Assembly: GCA_023393575.1 (NCBI GenBank)
Contig: JAEWKX010000215.1
Coordinates: 1 to 9,103 of the forward strand
Reading direction: 5' to 3'
DNA length: 9,103 bases
Source of the DNA: Pseudomonadota bacterium
GTDB taxonomy: Bacteria; Pseudomonadota; Alphaproteobacteria; Rhizobiales; Rhizobiaceae
Of this stretch, positions 1 through 6,757 are shown one piece after another (position 1 is the stretch's first letter; each line of letters starts with the position of its first letter). The notes below the pieces were generated by a model that was not told the DNA's origin, ran no database searches, and saw only the letters and a program-made list of their open reading frames with translations. Both the position numbers and the translations under genes were made by a program.

Positions 1-2
1 TC

Positions 3-329
3 GCCTACCTGCGCAGCCTCTCCGACAGCCCGGCTCCTCTGCCGGAAGCGGATGCGGCCGCTCCGGCAGAGGGCGAGGCTACGGCCCCTGCTGACGCTGC
101 AGAGCCTGCAGCCGAGGAAGCAGCTCCGGCTACGGACGCCCCCGCCGCCGAAGGCACCGCTCCGGCCGCTGAGACGCCCGCCGCTCCCGCTACCGAAAGC
201 ACCGCTCCCGCTGCCGAGGCGCCTGCCGCTCCCGCTATCGAAAGCACCGCTCCCGCCACGGAAGCGCCTGCCGCTCCCGCTGCGGAGCAGCCTGCGGCTG
301 AAGGCCAGCCTGCGCCAGCCAACAACTGA
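3..329 (+). CDS. C-terminal part of a probable c-type cytochrome with an Ala/Pro-rich tail (5' end outside window)
   Basis: This is the last 108 codons of a gene that enters from the left edge and stops at TGA 327-329. The first residues, AYLRSLSDSPAPLP, match the final helix of the mitochondrial-type cytochrome c / CycM family of rhizobia, where an 'AYLR-LSD-P-PLP' end is typical. I recognise this by memory; the CxxCH haem site and any membrane anchor lie outside the window. The rest, from about residue 15, is a low-complexity tail made almost entirely of Ala, Pro, Glu and Thr, probably disordered and periplasmic. It contains a 15-residue imperfect tandem repeat. Codon use matches the neighbouring genes and a strong terminator follows 27 bp later, so the frame is credible. 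If it is CycM-like, it would carry electrons from the bc1 complex to a terminal oxidase. Without the haem domain this remains a probable call; another alanine-rich envelope protein is possible. Confidence 0.62.
   Translation, partial: AYLRSLSDSPAPLPEADAAAPAEGEATAPADAAEPAAEEAAPATDAPAAEGTAPAAETPAAPATESTAPAAEAPAAPAIESTAPATEAPAAPAAEQPAAEGQPAPANN
180..287 (+). repeat. 45-bp (15-codon) imperfect tandem repeat in the cytochrome-like tail
   Basis: Two adjacent 45-bp units (180-224 and 225-269) encode AAPATESTAPAAEAP and AAPAIESTAPATEAP. A third, partial unit (270-287) encodes AAPAAE. A degenerate related stretch precedes them at about 144-179. The units keep the reading frame and differ at only a few bases, so they look like recent in-frame duplication within a disordered tail. 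Length variation between strains would be expected. Confidence 0.8.
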
Positions 330-356
330 GTTGGCCAGACCCGTTCGAGAATGGAG

Positions 357-385
357 AAAAGCCCGGCCTCGTGCCGGGCTTTTTC
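357..385. terminator. Rho-independent terminator, probably bidirectional
   Basis: A 7-bp GC stem (GCCCGGC 361-367 with GCCGGGC 373-379) around a 5-nt loop is extended by an AAAA 357-360 / TTTT 380-383 pairing. This leaves a U-tract on either strand. It lies between the cytochrome-like gene, which ends at 329 on +, and the AEC transporter, which ends at 411 on -. It can therefore terminate both converging transcripts. Confidence 0.88.
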
Positions 386-410
386 ATGCCCGGGTGCTGG
401 AAAAGTCTTC

Positions 411-1355
411 TTAGGCGAGAAGCCAGGCCCAGAAACTCACCGAGACAATGCCGAGAGCCGTCGTGACGCTGATGGTGGAGGCGGCAATGTTCTGTCCGCT
501 TCGAAACCGATGGGCGATCAGCCATGCGTTGATTCCGGTTGGAACCGACGATGTCAGTACCATCGCCGCCGACCAGGCCGGACTGAGCCCGACAAGCTTG
601 CCCGTCATGAATACGGCCGCCGGGAGGAGGAAGAGCTTCAGAGCAGCGATCGCGCCGGTAAGCCCGATATTGCCGCGTACTGGATACCGGGTCAGCGCCA
701 TGCCGATGGAGATCAGCGCGGCAGGCCCGGCGGCATTGGACAGTTGGCCGACGACCGTGCCGATGACAGGGGTGAGCGTCAGGCCGGCCAGGTTGAAGAC
801 GAGACCAGCCGCGAGCGCGATGACCAACGGGTTGCGGACGAGGTTCGATCCGACCTGCAGGAGGATGGCCCTCAGGCCCCGGCGTTCGCCGCCATCCACG
901 ACCACGGAAGCCCTTTCCATCAGGATGGTGCCGACGATCATCATCAGCGGCAGGTGGATGGCGAGCAGGATCGAAAGCGCCACCAGCCCGTCATCGCCGA
1001 CGGAGCGGCCCACGAGCGGCAGACCGATGAACACGTTGTTGGCGAAGGCGGCGGACATGCCGGCGATCACCCCGATCTTGTCGTCGCGTCCGAAGGCGTA
1101 TTTCGCGACCAGATGACCTGCCGTCCAAGTGACCGCCACTCCCGTGAAGTAGGCGATCCAGAGACGGAACGGCGAGACCCCCTCGAAGTGCGCATCGGCA
1201 AGTGTGCGGAAGATCAGCATGGGTACGGCGATCTTGAAGACGAATTCGCCGAGCGCGTCGCCGGTCGTCTCGTTGAGGATTCCAGTGCGGGCGACGATCC
1301 AGCCCGTGAGGATCAGCAGGAAGACGGGGGCGACATTGACGAGGGTGGTGGACAC
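411..1355 (-). CDS. AEC (auxin efflux carrier) family permease
   Basis: This 314-residue protein is hydrophobic throughout, with about ten predicted membrane helices in two halves. The halves are joined by a polar linker around residues 150-165 (ERASVVVDGGERRGLR). That is the usual size and layout of bacterial AEC permeases, inner-membrane secondary carriers related to plant PIN proteins and the malonate carrier MdcF. Family-like features are the N-terminal APVFLLILTGW, the AFANNVFIGLPLV segment and the Pro/Gly-rich C-terminal TSSVPTGINAWL. The substrate cannot be read from sequence; known members carry malonate, malate or other organic anions. The start is GTG 1355-1353. No good ribosome binding site is visible (an AGGA lies 14 nt upstream), so the start is less certain than the frame. 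The gene stands alone, convergent with the cytochrome-like gene and divergent from the adenosine kinase gene. Confidence 0.85.
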   Translation of the reverse strand: MSTTLVNVAPVFLLILTGWIVARTGILNETTGDALGEFVFKIAVPMLIFRTLADAHFEGVSPFRLWIAYFTGVAVTWTAGHLVAKYAFGRDDKIGVIAGMSAAFANNVFIGLPLVGRSVGDDGLVALSILLAIHLPLMMIVGTILMERASVVVDGGERRGLRAILLQVGSNLVRNPLVIALAAGLVFNLAGLTLTPVIGTVVGQLSNAAGPAALISIGMALTRYPVRGNIGLTGAIAALKLFLLPAAVFMTGKLVGLSPAWSAAMVLTSSVPTGINAWLIAHRFRSGQNIAASTISVTTALGIVSVSFWAWLLA

Positions 1356-1425
1356 GGGGGAGGATGCTTTCCTGAGATCGGCAAAAGGTATGGGCGACCT
1401 AGCTTATATGAGGCTTCTTCACAAA

Positions 1426-1440
1426 TACGGATCGTCCGTA
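1426..1440. promoter_or_regulatory. 15-bp inverted repeat in the divergent intergenic region
   Basis: TACGGA and TCCGTA form a perfect 6-bp inverted repeat separated by TCG. It sits between the AEC permease gene (start 1355, -) and the kinase gene (start 1545, +), about 70-100 bp from each start, a position suited to an operator. No known regulator motif was recognised. Confidence 0.3.
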
Positions 1441-1485
1441 GCAGCATTTCCGCACGGATTCCTGCTCTCGGCCACTAGGGTTTCT

Positions 1486-1503
1486 TTCTCGCATGTGCGA
1501 GAA
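1486..1503. promoter_or_regulatory. 18-bp inverted repeat upstream of the kinase gene
   Basis: TTCTCGCA and TGCGAGAA form a perfect 8-bp inverted repeat with a 2-nt centre (TG), ending 41 bp before the kinase ATG. In DNA this is the size and symmetry of a dimeric repressor site. In RNA it would fold as a 7-bp stem with an AUGU loop in the leader. No T-tract follows, so it is not a terminator. The binding factor is unknown. Confidence 0.42.
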
Positions 1504-1544
1504 CAGCGCACCACCATTCCGGCAACAAAAGGGGCTTGGCCTGG

Positions 1545-2552
1545 ATGTCCAGATATGACGTTCTCACAATCGGCAACGCGATTGTCGATATCATCGCGCG
1601 TTGCGACGACAGCTTCCTCGGCGACAACGCCATCATCAAGGGTGCGATGAACCTGATCGACGCCGATCGTGCCGAGCTGCTGTACTCCAAGATGGGGCCG
1701 GCGGTAGAGGCGTCGGGCGGTTCGGCGGGCAACACTGCTGCTGGCATCGCCGGCCTCGGCGGCAGGGCAGCCTACTTCGGCAAGGTTGCCGAAGACCAAC
1801 TTGGCAAGATATTTCAGCACGACATCCGGGCGCAGGGCGTGCATTACGCGACAAAACCGGAAGGAAGCAACCCGCCGACGGCGCGCTCGATGATCTTCGT
1901 GACGCCGGATGGCGAGCGTTCGATGAACACCTATCTTGGCGCATGCGTCGAACTAGGCCCGAACGATGTCGAGCCCGATGTGGTCGCGGCCTCCACCGTC
2001 ACCTATTTCGAAGGCTATCTGTGGGATCCGCCGCGCGCGAAAGAAGCGATCCTCGAATGCGCCCGGATCGCACATGAAGCCGGACGGGAAGTTTCGATGA
2101 CGCTCTCCGATCCTTTCTGCGTCGACCGCTATCGCGCCGAGTTTCTGGACCTGATGCGCTCCGGCACCGTAGACATCGTGTTCGCCAACAAGCAGGAGGC
2201 GCTCTCGCTCTACGAGACGGAGGATTTCGAGCTGGCATTGACGAGCATCGCCGCGGACTGCAAGCTCGCCGCCGTCACCCTCAGCGAGGACGGCGCGATC
2301 ATCCTGCGCGGGGACGAGCGGGTGAAGATCGAAGCCTACAAGGTTGGGGATGTCGTGGATACGACGGGTGCGGGAGACCTCTTCGCGGCGGGTTTCCTCC
2401 ACGGATACACCCATGGTCGCTCACTCGCCGACTGTGGCCGGCTTGGCTGTCTGGCTGCGGCGATCGTCATCCGTCAGATCGGTCCGCGCCCCATGGAGTC
2501 GCTGCAGGACGCTGCGATCCGGGAAGGGCTGCTTGAGGGCGTGCCTACTTGA
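1545..2552 (+). CDS. PfkB/ribokinase-family sugar or nucleoside kinase, probable adenosine kinase
   Basis: This cytoplasmic kinase of 335 residues has both PfkB signatures. The N-terminal one is the glycine-rich GGSAGNTAAG (from residue 58), which packs on the sugar substrate. The C-terminal one is DTTGAGD (272-278), which forms the ATP anion hole, with Asp278 as the catalytic base. The opening YDVLTIGNAIVDII and the overall pattern match rhizobial proteins annotated as adenosine kinase. By family it would phosphorylate adenosine to AMP with ATP; a different nucleoside or sugar is possible. The ATG at 1545 was chosen because AAAAGGGG (1527-1534) lies 10 nt upstream. An in-frame TTG at 1536 would be only 1 nt from that site. 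An 18-bp inverted repeat lies in the leader. The 3' end overlaps the convergent SH3 gene by 8 bp. Confidence 0.88.
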   Translation: MSRYDVLTIGNAIVDIIARCDDSFLGDNAIIKGAMNLIDADRAELLYSKMGPAVEASGGSAGNTAAGIAGLGGRAAYFGKVAEDQLGKIFQHDIRAQGVHYATKPEGSNPPTARSMIFVTPDGERSMNTYLGACVELGPNDVEPDVVAASTVTYFEGYLWDPPRAKEAILECARIAHEAGREVSMTLSDPFCVDRYRAEFLDLMRSGTVDIVFANKQEALSLYETEDFELALTSIAADCKLAAVTLSEDGAIILRGDERVKIEAYKVGDVVDTTGAGDLFAAGFLHGYTHGRSLADCGRLGCLAAAIVIRQIGPRPMESLQDAAIREGLLEGVPT

Positions 2553-3081
2553 AGGCTTCCCCCGGATAGGCACCCCAAATTTCGGCCTGACTGACCCAGC
2601 CTTCGGTGCCGCTGGCGGTAGTCTGGCACCAGTCGCCGTTGCATTCGTGAACGGACACCACGACGCCCGGCTGAAGCTTGGCCACGACCGTGGCCGAGGC
2701 CTGGGGTTCGCGTCGCATGTTGACGAAGACGTCGCCGCCCTTGCCGCGCATCCATGGTGCGGCCACTGCGGTTCTTTCGCCCGAAAGCAGGGCCTGGTTC
2801 ACCCATCCCTCGGTGCCGTCGGCGTCGCGCACGCGCCTCCAGTTGTCGTATTCCTGGATGATCTCCATCGGCGTGCCGGATTTCAGGTACATCCATGCGA
2901 CGGCATAGTCCGTGCTCGGTCCGATCCGGATGTTTACCCGCTTCGATTTCAGGCTGACGAATCGGGGGAGCGGAAGCCCGCTCGGCCCCTTGGCTCCCTG
3001 GGCATGGATCGGCACCGGGGACAGGATTGTTGCGGCTGCCGTCAAAAGGGCGACGAGTGCGGTTAGGAAAACACTGCGCAT
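2545..3081 (-). CDS. Exported protein with two SH3-like (bacterial SH3) domains
   Basis: This 178-residue protein has a Sec signal peptide: Arg3, then a hydrophobic run to about residue 20, with likely cleavage after IHA at residue 27. The mature part holds two bacterial SH3 modules. The first is at about 46-100 (VNIRIGPSTDYAV, NWRRVRDADGTEGWV) and the second at about 113-172 (VNMRREPQASATVV, DWCQTTASGTEGWV). Bacterial SH3 domains in the periplasm commonly bind peptidoglycan or cell-wall peptides. No hydrolase domain is attached, so an adaptor or binding role is more likely than catalysis. The start is ATG 3081-3079, with GGAAG about 8 nt upstream. The stop TAG (2545-2547) lies inside the last codons of the convergent kinase gene. 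The gene is divergent from the dehydrogenase across about 175 bp. I recognise it as a conserved rhizobial SH3 protein without a known specific function. Confidence 0.85.
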   Translation of the reverse strand: MRSVFLTALVALLTAAATILSPVPIHAQGAKGPSGLPLPRFVSLKSKRVNIRIGPSTDYAVAWMYLKSGTPMEIIQEYDNWRRVRDADGTEGWVNQALLSGERTAVAAPWMRGKGGDVFVNMRREPQASATVVAKLQPGVVVSVHECNGDWCQTTASGTEGWVSQAEIWGAYPGEAFK

Positions 3082-3172
3082 TCGGTTACTTCCGGAAACT
3101 CCGCGCCGCCGTCCGGGCGGGCCGCGAGACCACGTCGTTGCGGGGCGACAGTCCGTCTGCGCGACGTTTTGT

Positions 3173-3200
3173 TTGTCTTCGCTGACGGGTCTGGTAGAAA
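3173..3200 (+). promoter_or_regulatory. Possible sigma-70 type promoter for the D-2-hydroxyacid dehydrogenase gene
   Basis: TTGTCT (3173-3178) and TAGAAA (3195-3200) are separated by 16 bp. Each matches the consensus at four of six positions. Transcription would start near 3207, leaving a leader of about 50 nt before the ATG at 3258. The match is weak. The rest of the 3082-3257 intergenic stretch shows nothing else I can name. Confidence 0.25.
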
Positions 3201-3257
3201 CGCCCTGGATACGTCGAATATCGCCCGACTTGGTTAAGGACCTCTGAATACGACGCC

Positions 3258-4262
3258 ATGACCGCGAAGAAGAAGCCCAAGGTCTATATCACCCGCAAGC
3301 TCCCGGATGCTGTGGAGACACGCATGCGGGAACTCTTCGACGCGGAGCTGAATGTCGATGACGTGCCTCGCACGCGTGATGAACTCGCAGTTGCGATGAA
3401 GACGGCCGACGTTCTTGTGCCCACCGTTACCGATCGGATCGATGAGGAACTGATCGAAGGTGCGGGGCCGAATCTCAAGCTGATCGCCGGTTTTTCCAAC
3501 GGAACCGATCACATCGATATCGATGCGGCGGCCCGCAAGGGGAAAACCGTCACGAACACCCCGAACGTGCTGACCGAAGACACCGCCGACATGACCATGG
3601 CGCTGATCCTCGCCGTGTCCCGGCGGCTGCCGGAGGGTGCGCGGATCCTGACGGATCATCCGGGTGACTGGGCAGGCTGGTCGCCGACCTGGATGCTCGG
3701 CCGGCGCATCTGGGGAAAGCGTATCGGCATCGTCGGAATGGGGCGTATCGGCACGGCCGTGGCGCGCAGGGCGAAGGCATTCGGCCTCTCGATCCACTAT
3801 CACAACCGCAAGCGGGTTCATCCGGCGACGGAGGAGGAACTCGAGGCGACCTACTGGGACAGCCTCGACCAGATGCTGGCGCGCGTGGATATCGTCTCGG
3901 TGAACTGCCCTTCGACCCCTGCAACTTTCCACCTGCTTTCGGCAAGGCGGCTTGCGCTGCTGCAGCCCACAAGCCTCATCGTGAACACGGCGCGCGGCGA
4001 TATCATCGACGAGGCGGCGATGATCCAACTGCTCCGGGATGGCAAGATCGCGGGTGCCGGCCTTGACGTTTACGAGAACGAGCCCGCGGTCAATCCGAAA
4101 TTGGTAAAGCTTGCGAACCAGGGACGCGCGGTCCTCCTGCCGCATATGGGCTCGGCGACGATCGAAGGCCGTATCGACATGGGCGACAAGGTCATCATCA
4201 ATATCCGTGCCTTCTTCGACGGCCATCGTCCTCCCAACCGGGTGCTCCCGGGCAGGAACTGA
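3258..4262 (+). CDS. D-2-hydroxyacid dehydrogenase, glyoxylate/hydroxypyruvate reductase type (D-glycerate dehydrogenase)
   Basis: This 334-residue protein is the normal length for the family and shows its full set of marks. The Rossmann motif GMGRIG (160-165) binds NAD(P)H. NTARGDIID carries the substrate-binding Arg246, YENEP carries Glu275, and LLPHMGSAT carries His296, giving the Arg/Glu/His active site. Such enzymes reduce glyoxylate to glycolate and hydroxypyruvate to D-glycerate in the cytoplasm, which links C2 metabolism and the serine/glycerate route. The closest name is gyaR-like, but exact substrate and NADH or NADPH preference cannot be settled by eye. The ATG at 3258 is the only reasonable start; its best Shine-Dalgarno candidate, AAGGA at 3236-3240, is unusually far (17 nt). 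The gene ends 2 bp from the convergent GNAT gene and appears monocistronic. Confidence 0.88.
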   Translation: MTAKKKPKVYITRKLPDAVETRMRELFDAELNVDDVPRTRDELAVAMKTADVLVPTVTDRIDEELIEGAGPNLKLIAGFSNGTDHIDIDAAARKGKTVTNTPNVLTEDTADMTMALILAVSRRLPEGARILTDHPGDWAGWSPTWMLGRRIWGKRIGIVGMGRIGTAVARRAKAFGLSIHYHNRKRVHPATEEELEATYWDSLDQMLARVDIVSVNCPSTPATFHLLSARRLALLQPTSLIVNTARGDIIDEAAMIQLLRDGKIAGAGLDVYENEPAVNPKLVKLANQGRAVLLPHMGSATIEGRIDMGDKVIINIRAFFDGHRPPNRVLPGRN

Positions 4263-4264
4263 GC

Positions 4265-4738
4265 TTAGCCGAGCAGCTTGCGCATCTCTATCGATGTGGT
4301 CCGGCCGAAGCCGGCGTGAAGGTTCTCGGCGGTCTTTTCGAATCCCCAATGGGCAAACAGGGCATGGTTGCTGGTGAGTTCGACGCGCGTCTCAAGCCGT
4401 AGCGCCGGCAAACCGCTCTCCATGGCGATGTCCTGCGCCCTGGCCATCAGTCGTCGGCCCAGCCCCTTCCCCTGCAGCCCGGGGGTGACCGCGAGCTTGC
4501 CCACATAGAGGCTGTTCGTCTCGATGCGGCAGAAGATGCATCCTGCCAGGTCGCTTTCGCACAGGGCCGCGAAGGCGATTTCGTCACGGGCCTTTTGCGC
4601 CAGCAATGCGGGCGTCAGCCGGTGAACCGACGATGGCGGATCGATGACGTCGTCCATGTAAGCGAAGGATGACCGAATGAGATCCAGCAATTCCCTCCAA
4701 CGGCCGAAATCCGGGCCGATCCGCACGATCTCGCTCAT
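4265..4738 (-). CDS. GNAT-family N-acetyltransferase
   Basis: This 157-residue protein has the single GNAT fold. Motif A is VGKLAVTPGLQGKGLG, with the acetyl-CoA pyrophosphate loop Q-G-K-G-L-G at 89-94. It is followed by a helix (RRLMARAQDIAMESG), a beta strand (LRLETR) and the late motif NHALFAHWGFEKT (about 124-136). It transfers an acetyl group from acetyl-CoA to an amine, but nothing in the sequence identifies the substrate. Its ATG (4738-4736) overlaps the moeB stop in an ATGA arrangement, so it is the last gene of a recF-moeB-GNAT operon and probably translationally coupled to moeB. It has no independent promoter that I can see. The stop TAA (4265-4267) lies next to the end of the convergent dehydrogenase gene. 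Confidence 0.9.
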   Translation of the reverse strand: MSEIVRIGPDFGRWRELLDLIRSSFAYMDDVIDPPSSVHRLTPALLAQKARDEIAFAALCESDLAGCIFCRIETNSLYVGKLAVTPGLQGKGLGRRLMARAQDIAMESGLPALRLETRVELTSNHALFAHWGFEKTAENLHAGFGRTTSIEMRKLLG

Positions 4739-5502
4739 CCGGCTGCGGCCTGGGAGGTGCGACGCTTGTAGCGAATGATATCGAACCGCGCAGCAAGTGC
4801 GTCATAGAGCAACAGGCGGCCGATGAGCGGCTCTCCCACGCCGGCTATGAGCTTGATGGTCTCCATCGCCATCAGCGTCCCGATTACGCCGGGGAGCGCT
4901 CCGATGATGCCTGTCTCCGCACAGGCAGGGATCAGGCCCTCCGGCGGCTTCTCCGGGAAAAGGTCGTGATAGGTGGGGTTGAGGATGCCGTTCGGTCCGG
5001 CCTCGTAGGGCTTCAGAACGGTGACGGAGCCGTCGAAGCGCCCTACCGCTCCGGTCACCAGGGGGACTTCGGCGGCCTGTGCGGCGTCGGCGCAGGCATA
5101 GCGCGTGTCGAAGTTGTCGGATCCGTCCACCATGAAGTCGAAGAGTGGGAGATGCAGCCGGGCCCAGTCGAGGGAGAACCGCTCCTCGAAAGTGAGGACG
5201 CGAACTCCCGGATTGAGCCGTACCAGCTGCGCGCGAGCGCTCGCTGTCTTCGCCTCGCCGATCGTTCCGGTGTCGTGGATGACCTGTCGCTGCAGGTTCG
5301 AAAGCGAGACCATGTCGTCGTCTATGATGCCGAGCGTCCCGGCACCTGCCGCGGCAAGATAGAGAAGGACAGGCGCACCCAGGCCGCCGGCCCCGACCAC
5401 CAGCACCCTGGCGCTCTTCAGGCGCTGCTGCCCTGCTCCTCCGATTTCTGGAAGCAGGATGTGACGGCGATAGCGCTCGATGTCTTCCGATGTCAGCTGC
5501 AT
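4735..5502 (-). CDS. moeB: MoeB/ThiF/HesA-family adenylyltransferase lacking the zinc cysteines
   Basis: This 255-residue E1-like enzyme adenylates the C-terminal Gly-Gly of a small sulfur carrier (MoaD or ThiS type), priming it for thiocarboxylation in molybdopterin or thiamine synthesis. Visible marks are the nucleotide loop GAGGLG (37-42), acidic IIDDD (59-63), the arginine finger in NLQRQ (Arg72), Lys85, DGSDN with Asp129, and Cys194 in PACAETG, at the place of the family's catalytic cysteine. The two CxxC zinc motifs of E. coli MoeB are absent: the first is replaced around NPTYHDLF (175-182) and the C-terminal pair is missing. The only cysteines are 137 and 194. The start is ATG 5502; a GTG at 5505 is directly in frame and equally possible. 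The gene lies about 40 bp after recF and overlaps the GNAT gene by 4 bp. The true partner could be MoaD, ThiS or another ubiquitin-like carrier. Confidence 0.88.
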   Translation of the reverse strand: MQLTSEDIERYRRHILLPEIGGAGQQRLKSARVLVVGAGGLGAPVLLYLAAAGAGTLGIIDDDMVSLSNLQRQVIHDTGTIGEAKTASARAQLVRLNPGVRVLTFEERFSLDWARLHLPLFDFMVDGSDNFDTRYACADAAQAAEVPLVTGAVGRFDGSVTVLKPYEAGPNGILNPTYHDLFPEKPPEGLIPACAETGIIGALPGVIGTLMAMETIKLIAGVGEPLIGRLLLYDALAARFDIIRYKRRTSQAAAG

Positions 5503-5544
5503 CACGCGAGTCTAGCAGCCTTGCCGGCGCGTTGAAAGCAGCGG

Positions 5545-6666
5545 TCACCTGCGGATGCTGCCGCCGTCCACCCTTAGGAACTGCGCCCTGTCGCCGAGTG
5601 CGGAGAACATCTCTTCGTCCGTGCCCGTCATGAAGGCCTGTCCGCCCAATTCGTGCACGAGATCGAAGAGTGCGGCCCGTCGGCCCTCGTCCAGATGTGC
5701 GGCGATCTCGTCGAGGAGAAGCACGGGCGAAAATCCGGTCATGTTCGCGGTCACGCGGGCATGGGCAAGGATAAGGCCGATCAGCAGGGCCTTCTGCTCG
5801 CCCGTCGAGCATCGTCCGGCGTCCATGTCCTTTTCACGATGGCGCACCAGAAGGTCGCTCCGGTGGGGGCCTTCCAGGGTGCGGCCGGCGGCGGCGTCAC
5901 GCCCGCGGCCCTTGCGGAGCATGTCCAGGTATCGTTCCTCCAGTTCCGCTGCAGGCATGTCGCCAGCTTCGTCGAGAAAGCCTTCCAATGCGAGGACAGG
6001 GGTAGGGAACGGTTCTTGTCGGCTCACGCTGGCGAGATGGCGCAGCAGGCCGAGCATTTCCCGGCGGGCCGCCGCCATCGAAATGCCCAGCCCCGCCATC
6101 TGCGCCTCCACAGCGGAAACCCAGGCCGGATCGTACCGCCCTTCGGAGAGAAGCCGGTTGCGGCTGCGCATCGCCCTTTCGAAGTCGTTCGCGCGCCGGC
6201 CATGGCCGGGGTCGATCGACAGGACCAGCCGGTCGAGGAACCGCCGGCGGTCCGCCGAGGGGCCGGTGAACAGCCCGTCCATCGCAGGGGTGAGCCAGAG
6301 GACACTCAGATGATCGGAGAGTTCCTCGGACGATCTTGCGGCTGTGCCGTTGATCCGCAAACGCCGGGAAAGGCTGTCACTGTCGCCGTCGATGCCGGTG
6401 CCCAACGAGACGTCGCCCTCCATGCCCTCGACCTCGGCAAAGACCGAGAAGCCGCCGGTTCCCCCGACGCGGCTCACCTCGCTCAGGACGGCGCGGCGCA
6501 GGCCTCGTCCAGGCGAAAGGAATGAGACGGCTTCCAGCAGATTGGTCTTGCCTGCGCCATTGTCGCCCGTCAGAACGACATGGCGACCATCGAACGCGAG
6601 AACCGCTTCCGGATAGTTCCGGAAGTCGGTGAGCTTCAGGCGGGAGAGGAATGCTTTCTGGGCCAT
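5545..6666 (-). CDS. recF: DNA replication and repair protein RecF
   Basis: RecF is an SMC/ABC-like ATPase that works with RecO and RecR to load RecA at single-stranded gaps. This 373-residue copy has a normal length. It starts with the typical LSRLKLTDFRNY (residues 7-18), then Walker A GDNGAGKT (34-41), the ABC signature STGEQK (287-292) and Walker B LLLDE with Asp319 and Glu320. The start is placed at ATG 6666 because the family begins a few residues before this L-L-FRNY block. Another ATG lies four codons upstream (6678), and the frame stays open to 6795, but that extension has no family resemblance. No strong ribosome binding site is visible. It is the first gene of a recF-moeB-GNAT operon rather than part of the dnaA-dnaN-recF-gyrB order seen in many bacteria. 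It is divergent from a small membrane protein gene. Confidence 0.96.
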   Translation of the reverse strand: MAQKAFLSRLKLTDFRNYPEAVLAFDGRHVVLTGDNGAGKTNLLEAVSFLSPGRGLRRAVLSEVSRVGGTGGFSVFAEVEGMEGDVSLGTGIDGDSDSLSRRLRINGTAARSSEELSDHLSVLWLTPAMDGLFTGPSADRRRFLDRLVLSIDPGHGRRANDFERAMRSRNRLLSEGRYDPAWVSAVEAQMAGLGISMAAARREMLGLLRHLASVSRQEPFPTPVLALEGFLDEAGDMPAAELEERYLDMLRKGRGRDAAAGRTLEGPHRSDLLVRHREKDMDAGRCSTGEQKALLIGLILAHARVTANMTGFSPVLLLDEIAAHLDEGRRAALFDLVHELGGQAFMTGTDEEMFSALGDRAQFLRVDGGSIRR

Positions 6667-6757
6667 GGGTGTCCGCATCTGGTACCGATGAGCTAAGGGT
6701 TCTCTGCCGCGATGGCAAGCGCGCCCTTCCGCGCCGTAAGAGGATCTGTGGGGGTGC

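Noticed and set aside
351..1478. Open frame of 375 codons on + opposite the AEC permease gene
   Set aside because: Its product is polar, rich in Asp/Gly/Arg/Glu and without domain character, as expected from reading the antisense of a GC-rich membrane protein gene. The - strand frame gives a coherent permease.
4802..5812. Open frame of 336 codons on - overlapping recF and moeB
   Set aside because: The product is a low-complexity Arg/Pro/Ala-rich shadow. It is out of frame with two clearly recognised enzymes on the same strand.
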